Assembly (NCBI RefSeq): GCF_001936575.1
Contig: NZ_MSMP01000015.1
Coordinates: 1-64,000, forward strand
DNA: 64,000 bases
Reading direction: 5' to 3'
From: Tenacibaculum agarivorans
GTDB lineage: Bacteria > Bacteroidota > Bacteroidia > Flavobacteriales > Flavobacteriaceae
The notes under the pieces are model-generated. The model made no database searches, was not told the origin of the DNA, and was given only the letters and a program-made list of their open reading frames with translations. Both the position numbers and the translations under genes were made by a program. Shown one piece after another: positions 54,511 to 61,984 of this stretch (position 1 is its first letter; each line of letters starts with the position of its first letter).

Positions 54511-55383
54511 TTAAAGGTTTTTTAATTTTTCAATTTCACCCTTTTTGATATTAATCTCAGCTTGAATTTTATTTAATCTATTTTGAATTTTAAGTACTAT
54601 AGATTCTTTTCTCTCAATATCCTTTTGAGTTGAATTACTATCTGCTTTTACTTCTTGTAATTTTGCTTCTGCTCTTTTCAACCCTTCCTTACCACTAGCT
54701 AACATTTCTTCATTTACAAAAACATCATCCTCTAGCTCATTAATTTTTTCTCTATTTTCTTCTAATTTTTTATTTAAAATTGCTTGCTTTTGCTGTTCAA
54801 TTTTTTCTTGCTCTTTTTTAATTTGATCGTTTATTTGAGCCAATTTATTAGCTTCTTTCTGTAGCTCTTGTTGCTCTTTTAAATAAGCTTCCTCAATTGC
54901 TTTTCTTTCTTGTTCTAATTTTTCTCTAGCTGCTTTTAATCTTTCTTGACGCTGCGCTAATTCTTGTTCATTATTTGCAAATGATACTTTAGTCTCCTCA
55001 ACTTTAGTTGCTACATTCTTTTCTCCCTTAACCTCTGCTAATTCTTCCTTGTAATCTTCTAATTTTCTCTTTTGCTTTTTAATCTGCTTATTTAACCTTT
55101 CTAATCTAGCTTCAACATTTTTAAAGATTTTTCTTTTTCTATCTAATTCTTGTTGACTTACTTTTTTAGATTTTTCTGACTTTGCAAATCTTTTCTTTAT
55201 TCTATCTAGTCCTTCTACTCCACTCACTAACATTTCTTCGTTTGCACGAATTTCCTCTTCTAAATTCTTAATTTTCTTTTTAACCTCTTTAGTGTTTTGT
55301 GCCCCAACTTGGTGAACATTTGCTACAGTTGAAAAAGTGATTACTAGAATCAAAAACTTTAACATTCTCATTTTTATATACAT
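54511..55383 (-). CDS. Exported coiled-coil protein with an internal duplication
   Basis: A 290-aa protein with a signal peptide (residues 1-29, ending VGAQ) and an otherwise almost wholly helical, Lys/Glu/Gln-rich sequence. Two related segments frame the middle coiled coil: about residues 45-118 (ANEEMLVSGVEGLDRIKKRF ... QQELDRKRKIFKNVEARLERLNKQI) and about 215-288 (VNEEMLASGKEGLKRAEAKL ... QKDIERKESIVLKIQNRLNKIQAEI). They were probably one module that was duplicated. No enzymatic motif. Probably a periplasmic structural protein; function unknown. Confidence 0.7.
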   Translation of the reverse strand: MYIKMRMLKFLILVITFSTVANVHQVGAQNTKEVKKKIKNLEEEIRANEEMLVSGVEGLDRIKKRFAKSEKSKKVSQQELDRKRKIFKNVEARLERLNKQIKKQKRKLEDYKEELAEVKGEKNVATKVEETKVSFANNEQELAQRQERLKAAREKLEQERKAIEEAYLKEQQELQKEANKLAQINDQIKKEQEKIEQQKQAILNKKLEENREKINELEDDVFVNEEMLASGKEGLKRAEAKLQEVKADSNSTQKDIERKESIVLKIQNRLNKIQAEINIKKGEIEKLKNL

Positions 55384-55671
55384 TTTTAATATTATGAATT
55401 CGAACTAATGACAATAATCTATGTTAAGATTATTAATCCAGTTTTTAACGGCGCAAAAGAACTAATATTATACCATAAATCCTAATTTAACACCAAGCAA
55501 ATTTTCAGTAAAATATACTTAAAACCAAAGTCTTAGCTTAAACAATCAAACTTCCATAGTAATTTCTACTAAAAAATGAGACTTTTTTAAACTTATAGCC
55601 TTTATTATTTTCCATAATCTATTTTTCTAATATTCAGTATTGGATGCTAGTATAGCAACATAAAACCTTTA

Positions 55672-55691
55672 TTCACATGTTTATATGTGAA
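55672..55691. other. Small inverted repeat upstream of yebC
   Basis: TTCACAT (55672-55678) and ATGTGAA (55685-55691) flank 6 bp, shortly upstream of the -33 element of the yebC promoter, so it might be an operator. The rest of the 55384-55761 gap shows nothing. Confidence 0.35.
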
Positions 55692-55703
55692 CACTAAAAT
55701 ATA

Positions 55704-55734
55704 TTGTAAATCCACTTTCTAATTTTTACATTTG
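55704..55734 (+). promoter_or_regulatory. Bacteroidetes-type promoter of yebC
   Basis: TTG at 55704-55706 and TACATTTG at 55727-55734 with 20 bp between, 27 bp before the ATG at 55762. Confidence 0.65.
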
Positions 55735-55761
55735 CTATCATTAAAATTTTAACACTTAAAA

Positions 55762-56487
55762 ATGGGAAGAGCATTTGAATTTAGGAAAGCAAGAAAAATG
55801 AAACGTTGGTCTGCCATGGCCAAAACTTTTACCAGAATTGGTAAGGATATTGTAATGGCTGTTAAGGAAGGTGGACCTAATCCAGAAACTAATTCTCGTT
55901 TACGTGTAGTTATTCAAAATGCTAAGGCAGCTAACATGCCTAAAGACAATGTGCAACGTGCCATTAAAAAAGCTTCTGATAAAGATACTGCCAATTATAA
56001 AGAAGTATTATTTGAAGGTTATGCGCCACATGGTATTGCTATTGTTGTAGAAACTGCTACTAATAATAATAATAGAACTGTTGCTAACGTAAGAGCTGCT
56101 TTTAATAAATGTAATGGGAATTTAGGAACTTCTGGATCAGTTATATTTATGTTTGATCACGTAGTAAACTTTAAAGTAAAGGAAGAAACTTTAGGAATGG
56201 ACCTAGAAGAATTTGAAATGGAAATGATCGATTTTGAGGTTGAAGAAATGTTTACTGATGAAGAAGATAATAGCGTGATGTTATATGCTCCTTTTGGACA
56301 GTTTGGAGCAATCCAAGGATATTTAGAAGAAAATAATATTGAAATTATTTCTTCTGAATTTGAAAGAATCCCTACCACAACTAGTAAACTTAGTACAGAA
56401 CAGCAAGAAGAAGTTGAAAAGCTATTAGAGCGTTTAGAAGAAGATGATGATGTAAACCAAGTCTACCATAGTATGGAGTTATCTTAA
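55762..56487 (+). CDS. yebC: YebC/PmpR (TACO1) family protein
   Basis: A 241-aa protein that follows the YebC family throughout: MGRAFEFRKARKMKRWSAMA (the Bacteroidetes form of the basic N-terminus), AVKEGGPNPETNSRLRVVIQNAKAANMPKDNVQRAIKKA, YEGYAPHG-type EVLFEGYAPHGIAIVVE, and NKCNGNLGTSGSVIFMFD. YebC proteins were described as DNA-binding regulators, and more recently linked to translation of proline-rich stretches, like mitochondrial TACO1. It is a single gene with a clear promoter and terminator. Confidence 0.95.
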   Translation: MGRAFEFRKARKMKRWSAMAKTFTRIGKDIVMAVKEGGPNPETNSRLRVVIQNAKAANMPKDNVQRAIKKASDKDTANYKEVLFEGYAPHGIAIVVETATNNNNRTVANVRAAFNKCNGNLGTSGSVIFMFDHVVNFKVKEETLGMDLEEFEMEMIDFEVEEMFTDEEDNSVMLYAPFGQFGAIQGYLEENNIEIISSEFERIPTTTSKLSTEQQEEVEKLLERLEEDDDVNQVYHSMELS

Positions 56488-56513
56488 TGACAATACACAT
56501 TAATATTTTAAAA

Positions 56514-56540
56514 AATCTCATCTAAAATTTAGATGAGATT
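56514..56540 (+). terminator. Intrinsic terminator of yebC
   Basis: A 12-bp perfect stem (56514-56525 with 56529-56540), 3-base loop and T run, 26 bp after the yebC stop codon. Confidence 0.9.
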
Positions 56541-56689
56541 TTTTTATGCCATTACTTTATCTACATATTTAGAAACAAACTTCACAATACAACCTAAACA
56601 CCTAAACAACAAATAAATACCTAACTATAGGTATACTTCCATAGTGATAATATCATTTATTTTGAATAGTAATCAAAAATCAAGATCTC

Positions 56690-57427
56690 ATGAGAAAACT
56701 CAGACTACTTGCAATTATTATTCCTTTGATATTACTCCCACAAACATCAGAAGCTCAATTAGGTTTTCTTAAAAAAGCAGCCAAAAAGTTTACAAAATGG
56801 ATCAATAATGAAGCTATTCCAACCGTAATTGGCAAACGCCCCTTAAAAATTGATCCTAATCGGATTCGAATAAGTAGCGGTGGTAAAGACATACTTAATT
56901 TAGATTTATCTAAAGATAAAGTGTACATAGATATGGGTATCGCTACCTTAAAAACAGGAAAATTAAAGCAGCGAATTTTCGAAACGGGTGCCATATTGAG
57001 TGGAAATACTGCTGTTATGGAAAAAGTAGCTTTTGAACAATTACAGAAAGTTGCGTCTAAAGAAGTATCTCAATTACTTAGTTCTGGTGGCGTAAAACAA
57101 TCTCCTCCAAAGCATCTAAAAACTACAAAAGAACGAGTGCCATCATATATTCGTATACCTCCCAAAAAAATTAAACCTAAACAAAGAGATATACTATTAT
57201 TTAATAGCACATCATCTAGTATACTATATGTTTTAAATGGTGAACTTTTTGAGTTACAACCCGGTTGGGGAAATCAACATTTTCATGAAAAAGGGGAATT
57301 CTTCCTCCAATATGATAATGATTATACCGAATATGTCAATGTAGCCAGATATTATCTCACAGGTAAAGAATATGCACTTAGTCCTAATTATGCATTAGAC
57401 GAAATAATTATAGAAAAAAGAATTTAA
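56690..57427 (+). CDS. Exported protein of unknown function, first of a two-gene unit
   Basis: A 245-aa protein with a signal peptide (residues 1-23, ending SEAQ), a basic stretch (FLKKAAKKFTKWINN) and then a soluble domain with beta-strand patterns. The C-terminal half has LLFNSTSSSILYVLNGELFELQPGWGNQHFHEKGEF, suggesting a small beta-barrel. I recognise no family. It ends 2 bp before the next gene, and both share the terminator at 58182, so they probably act together. Confidence 0.65.
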   Translation: MRKLRLLAIIIPLILLPQTSEAQLGFLKKAAKKFTKWINNEAIPTVIGKRPLKIDPNRIRISSGGKDILNLDLSKDKVYIDMGIATLKTGKLKQRIFETGAILSGNTAVMEKVAFEQLQKVASKEVSQLLSSGGVKQSPPKHLKTTKERVPSYIRIPPKKIKPKQRDILLFNSTSSSILYVLNGELFELQPGWGNQHFHEKGEFFLQYDNDYTEYVNVARYYLTGKEYALSPNYALDEIIIEKRI

Positions 57428-57429
57428 TC

Positions 57430-58173
57430 ATGGATAGAAAAACATTTTTAAAGTTAGGAACTAGTGCATTAGCATTACATTTGGTTCCTTCTCCAGTCAA
57501 AGCATTATCATCAGTAAACAATAAAAAAACATTAAAATTACCTTTTATAGATGGTATAAAAGAAGTTACTGTTTTAGATGATTTACATATAGAAGATGAA
57601 TACAATGATGATCAGATGCACCATCACTACATTGATCAGCAATATTTACATTATAAAATTGCCATCAATCAATATAGGCGAATGTTAAGACAAATGCGAT
57701 CTCATTACTTATGGTTACAACAACAGGAGCTAAGAGCTATGTACCAGTTTGCAAGATCTTATAATTACTGTATATTAATGACTGATCCTTTTGCAATCCC
57801 CTCTGTAAAAAGTGTTTATACTTGTGCTTTACAAGACCATTATTCAAAACCTATTGTATTTGGTTTAAACAGATATAAACAAAAAGTTATTACCCAACAT
57901 ACCACAAAAGCACAATCAAACTTATATAATAAATTAAACAATATTATAGGAACTAAAAGAGCTGAACAAGCTATAGCACCTCAAACAAGTGAAGTAACAG
58001 CTAAAATTATTTTACCAAAAGGACAGGGTGCTGCTAAAGGTATGCTTTATGAAACTCAAAATGGTTATGTTGCCTCTAGTTTTGCTTCGAATTTTAGAAG
58101 TCAAGACGGTAAAGTAGGTGAACTAGTCAAATATAAAATAGGAAATGATGGAGAAAAATATGCTATTGTATAA
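57430..58173 (+). CDS. Exported protein of unknown function, second of a two-gene unit
   Basis: A 247-aa protein beginning MDRKTFLKLGTSALALHLV, which looks like a Tat-type signal with Arg-Lys in place of Arg-Arg. The mature part is rich in His, Tyr and Gln around residues 60-105 (DDQMHHHYIDQQYLHYKIAINQ), then a helical region and a strand-rich end. The His-rich stretch could bind metal. No family recognised. Start is 2 bp after the upstream stop. Confidence 0.65.
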   Translation: MDRKTFLKLGTSALALHLVPSPVKALSSVNNKKTLKLPFIDGIKEVTVLDDLHIEDEYNDDQMHHHYIDQQYLHYKIAINQYRRMLRQMRSHYLWLQQQELRAMYQFARSYNYCILMTDPFAIPSVKSVYTCALQDHYSKPIVFGLNRYKQKVITQHTTKAQSNLYNKLNNIIGTKRAEQAIAPQTSEVTAKIILPKGQGAAKGMLYETQNGYVASSFASNFRSQDGKVGELVKYKIGNDGEKYAIV

Positions 58174-58181
58174 TTATAAAA

Positions 58182-58205
58182 AAAACACCGCATTAGCGGT
58201 GTTTT
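58182..58205 (+). terminator. Intrinsic terminator of the two-gene unit
   Basis: A 10-bp perfect stem (58182-58191 with 58196-58205), 4-base loop, T run after, 8 bp from the stop codon at 58173. Confidence 0.9.
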
Positions 58206-58584
58206 TTCTTGCTAAATTGGCATGGTAAGTAAAACCAATTTTCACAAAGCTTACTCCTAAATCATTATATTATTACCTTTTTTTTTCCTTAACTAAACCC
58301 TCGATTTTCATTAGCTCTTTTTTTACTTTTAACAACCAAAAGGTAGATAAATGATAATGATTAAGATAACCCCAAAACCTTTTTCAAACATTTTTTACTT
58401 TTTATCTGTTATAAAAGTACATACACTTTAGCTGTTACAAAACACACATCGAGTAAACGATACAATTTAATGAGTGAAGTTGATTTTTTATTGAGGGAAA
58501 TATTTTCGCTACTTTTTAATCTATTCATATTTACGGATTTTCACCTCTGAAGTATCTTAATTTATAATTTCATAAAAATTCAAT

Positions 58585-58605
58585 CGTTATCAAAATTCGT
58601 TATCA
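58585..58605. promoter_or_regulatory. Direct repeat CGTTATCA upstream of the cellulase gene
   Basis: CGTTATCA occurs at 58585-58592 and again at 58598-58605 with a 13-bp offset, about 100 bp before the cellulase start. It may be a regulator site. Nothing else recognisable is seen in the 58206-58706 stretch. Confidence 0.35.
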
Positions 58606-58706
58606 TACAAATAATATATTCTTTTGATATTTTATTTGAATTGATTGAAAACAAATCCATTTAACTTTATAGAACTAAAAAATAATCCTTCTAAAAAAAT
58701 CTAAAA

Positions 58707-60875
58707 ATGAAATCTTTTAACAACAAAAGCTTGTACGTGGCTTTTAAATTTAGCGTACTTTTTTTTCTAGTATTCTACACATTACAGTCACAACAAAGTG
58801 AAGCAAATAGAATAAATCTCCCCTTTCTATTTGAAGCTGAAAATTATGTTAATTTCAATAATGCTCAAACCAACCAAATGCGAGTTCCTACAAGTGATGG
58901 GAATAGCGGTATTAAAATGGGCTATAATGATACCGGTGACTGGTATGAATATTTAGTAAATGTAAATACCTCTGGTAAGTTTAAGTTCCATCTTAGAGTT
59001 TCTAATGGCTTATCTAAAAATGGGCTATTACAAATTTCAAGTAATAATAACGCTCTTGAAACTATAACTATTCCACAAACAGGTGGCTGGGAAAGTTTTA
59101 CAACAATTTCTACTGAAGTTGACTTACCTAATGGTCAACAAACAATTAGAATAGCAGTCATTTCATCTGGTGTAGATATTAACTGGATAGATACTGAAAG
59201 AATTTCAACTATTCCAGATATTCCTGTAGTTGAAATTCCCAATACTATAGAAGCTGAAGATTATACAAACTTTAAAAATGATCAAATTAATTTAATGAGA
59301 GTTCCTACTAGCGATGGAAATAGCGGATTAAAAGTTGGGTATAATGATTCGGGTGATTGGTATGAATATAAAATAAATGTACCTGAAAACTCGAATTATG
59401 AATTCGAATTTAGGATTTCTAATGGATTATCTAGAGACGGTCAAATTCAATTATTGAGTGATACCACTATTCTTGGTAATATTACCATTCCACAAACTGG
59501 TAATTGGGAAAGTTTTCAAAATGTAAAGTTACAAACTGAATTAAATAAAGGTAAACAAACACTTAGAGTATTAGTGTTACAATCTGGTGTAGATATTAAT
59601 TGGTTTGCGGTACATAAAGTTGCTACTAGTAATGCTCCAGCAGCTAAATTTATAGTTCGTGATATGGGTTCTGGTTTCAACCTAGGAAATGTATTTGACT
59701 TAGGTATTAACTCTTCTAACTTTTCATCATTTAAATTCTTGATAGATGCTTATGCTAACGAAGGAATGAAACATATTAGAATTCCTACTTCTTGGATAGA
59801 GCATGTGAATGGAGATGCTATTGCTGAACCTAATGGTGATTTAAAAACAAATCATCCTAGATTTAAAGAATTAGTTACTACCATAGATTATTGTTTAAAC
59901 TTAGGCTTGTATGTTGTATTAAACACGCATCATGAAAAATGGTTAAAAGAACATTATGATGGATCAGACAGTCTTAATAACCGCTTCACAAATCTTTGGA
60001 AAAATATCGCCAATTATTTTGAAGGATATTCAAATAAGTTAATTTTTGAAGTGTTAAATGAACCCGAAGGAAATATGGGGCAATTTGATGGACCGGGTGG
60101 CGCTCCTGATCCTAGAAATGCACAACAATTAGCCTATACTCGTCAAATAATGAGAGTAGGTTACAACGCTATTCGATCTACCGGTGGAAACAATACTGAA
60201 AGACTTATTATGATTGCTACTAATGGACAAGGGAATCATACCTTAATTGATGATGTATATCCTAATAAAAATGCGCTTCCTGGTAATGGGAATGATGAAT
60301 ATTTGGCCATCCAAGTTCATACGTATGATCCTTGGCAATTTTGTGGTCAAGATGGTAATAACAGTAATTATCCTGGGAAAAATAGTATTGAAAATTCTAT
60401 TCTAGAAGTATTTAATCATGCAAAAACATTAGACGTTCCATTACATTATGGAGAATTTGGTGTTGGACGTAGAAATAATCAAGCTGAGAGAAATTCAGAT
60501 GTTGTTAGAGAATTTTATAAAGTAATAGCAGATACTACATTAGCTAATGATATGGCTTTTACTATTTGGGATGATAGAGGTTGGTTTCGATTAATAGATA
60601 ATGATGGTTCTTTTACTTATGGTATAGTTCCTTTTATGCTTGGAAAAACATTATCTCAAAGATCTTCTCCATTAAGATCTAAGGATAAAACTATAATAAA
60701 TTATAAGGATTTTGAAACCATAGAAATATATAATACTGTGGGTAAACTTATAGTAAAACAAAGAATAAATAATCATTTCGATTCTAAATTAACAAACTTG
60801 AATAAAGGATTATACTTTATAAACCTAACAAAATCATCAGGAGAAGTTGTACTTCAAAAAATAATTAAAAATTAA
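58707..60875 (+). CDS. T9SS-secreted GH5 cellulase with two CBM6 modules
   Basis: A 722-aa secreted glycoside hydrolase. A signal peptide (to about residue 31) is followed by two CBM6-type modules, about residues 38-170 and 178-308, each starting FEAENY/IEAEDY and containing VPTSDGNSG, GYND(T/S)GDWYEY and GVDINW. The GH5 catalytic domain (about 315-650) has the acid/base glutamate in FEVLNEPEGN (about residue 450), the conserved YVVLNTHHEKW and the nucleophile glutamate in HYGEFGVG (about 580). The C-terminus (YNTVGKLIVKQ ... LNKGLYFINLTKSSGEVVLQKIIKN) is a T9SS sorting domain. The enzyme cleaves beta-1,4-glucan or mannan outside the cell; endoglucanase is the best guess. Monocistronic. Confidence 0.9.
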   Translation: MKSFNNKSLYVAFKFSVLFFLVFYTLQSQQSEANRINLPFLFEAENYVNFNNAQTNQMRVPTSDGNSGIKMGYNDTGDWYEYLVNVNTSGKFKFHLRVSNGLSKNGLLQISSNNNALETITIPQTGGWESFTTISTEVDLPNGQQTIRIAVISSGVDINWIDTERISTIPDIPVVEIPNTIEAEDYTNFKNDQINLMRVPTSDGNSGLKVGYNDSGDWYEYKINVPENSNYEFEFRISNGLSRDGQIQLLSDTTILGNITIPQTGNWESFQNVKLQTELNKGKQTLRVLVLQSGVDINWFAVHKVATSNAPAAKFIVRDMGSGFNLGNVFDLGINSSNFSSFKFLIDAYANEGMKHIRIPTSWIEHVNGDAIAEPNGDLKTNHPRFKELVTTIDYCLNLGLYVVLNTHHEKWLKEHYDGSDSLNNRFTNLWKNIANYFEGYSNKLIFEVLNEPEGNMGQFDGPGGAPDPRNAQQLAYTRQIMRVGYNAIRSTGGNNTERLIMIATNGQGNHTLIDDVYPNKNALPGNGNDEYLAIQVHTYDPWQFCGQDGNNSNYPGKNSIENSILEVFNHAKTLDVPLHYGEFGVGRRNNQAERNSDVVREFYKVIADTTLANDMAFTIWDDRGWFRLIDNDGSFTYGIVPFMLGKTLSQRSSPLRSKDKTIINYKDFETIEIYNTVGKLIVKQRINNHFDSKLTNLNKGLYFINLTKSSGEVVLQKIIKN

Positions 60876-60927
60876 GACTTTATTTTTTTATTAATAGTTT
60901 ATAAATAATGCTTTCAGCAACAAAAAA

Positions 60928-60950
60928 ATACCGTTCAGATTGAACGGTAT
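60928..60950 (+). terminator. Intrinsic terminator of the cellulase gene
   Basis: A 10-bp perfect stem (60928-60937 with 60941-60950), 3-base loop, flanked by A and T runs, 52 bp after the stop codon. Confidence 0.85.
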
Positions 60951-61058
60951 TTTTTATTGTGATACAGTGAATTAAAAGTTCAATATTTTCAGAAAATCAA
61001 TTTTAAATTCAAGATTACTTTAGCCTTATAACTCAAAAACATACTACATATTATTACA

Positions 61059-61949
61059 TTAGATTTCTGTTTCTTGCAACCAAAGTTTAGTTGTATTTAC
61101 CTCTTCCAATGAGGTAAGAAATTCTTTAGTATTATCCATGTATAAATTAGCATCTAAATAATATAGTCTTTTATCTTTTATACATTTTTCTAAATACTCT
61201 TCAGTTAAAATTGTTTTATCCTTTACGTTAGCATCAAAAGCCTTTAATTTTGGCAATCCATTGTTTAAATGATCTACCCATGAATGATGAAAACCTGCAA
61301 AGAAATCTAAACACGGTAAAACATCATACAACGCTTCTGCTATACCTTTTTTTCTAAGAAAATCTGATGTAAATGGCATAGATTTAAAATACCTTCCAGT
61401 CATTACAAAAAGTCTGTAACTACAATCTGGAGCACCATGATTAGATTCAAGAAATAAATTAAGATAGAAAGAAGTATAATGTAATTTCACTGTAAGAATT
61501 TGATGTTTCTTTACCTCTTCTATAATTCTATCTGCATAGCGACTATCTATTATTTCATCTAAATCTGACAAAATGATAATGTCATCATCACTAATAGTGT
61601 CTTTAAGTACACTACACATATTTCTTTGAACAGATTCATTAAAAAAAGCATAGTTATTACTCAAAAGTCCCCAATACCATTTATCAAATTGGTTTGCTTG
61701 ACATGTTTCTGGGTTATAATAATCTTTATTTTCTTCTATTTCTCGAAACTTACTATTGGCATCAACTTTTTCGTAATGTACTTTATCTGTTAGCAAAGAT
61801 GTATTGAAATTATAAGGCTTTTCTTTACCTGTAAAAGTTTTATTCGCTTCAAAAATGTAAAGTTGATCTACCCAATTAGCATTTTCTTTTATTTTAATTT
61901 CTGCTACCTTGTTCTCATTAAAAAACGGGCAAAATTCAAATACTTTCAT
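61059..61949 (-). CDS. Glycosyltransferase family 17-like protein
   Basis: A 296-aa cytoplasmic protein with the GT17 (beta-1,4-N-acetylglucosaminyltransferase III-like) pattern: FFNENKVAEIKIKENANWVDQLYIFEANKTFTGKEKP at the start, an ILSDLDEIID motif (about residues 135-145) that would hold the metal and nucleotide sugar, and a late HHSWVD. In Bacteroidetes such genes occur in surface-polysaccharide and secondary-metabolite clusters. It starts 35 bp after the stop of the NRPS gene and is on the same strand, so it probably modifies the peptide or a related product. The acceptor is unknown. Confidence 0.8.
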   Translation of the reverse strand: MKVFEFCPFFNENKVAEIKIKENANWVDQLYIFEANKTFTGKEKPYNFNTSLLTDKVHYEKVDANSKFREIEENKDYYNPETCQANQFDKWYWGLLSNNYAFFNESVQRNMCSVLKDTISDDDIIILSDLDEIIDSRYADRIIEEVKKHQILTVKLHYTSFYLNLFLESNHGAPDCSYRLFVMTGRYFKSMPFTSDFLRKKGIAEALYDVLPCLDFFAGFHHSWVDHLNNGLPKLKAFDANVKDKTILTEEYLEKCIKDKRLYYLDANLYMDNTKEFLTSLEEVNTTKLWLQETEI

Positions 61950-61984
61950 GATTTTAAATAGTTTATAGTTAATTATTTTTTAAT

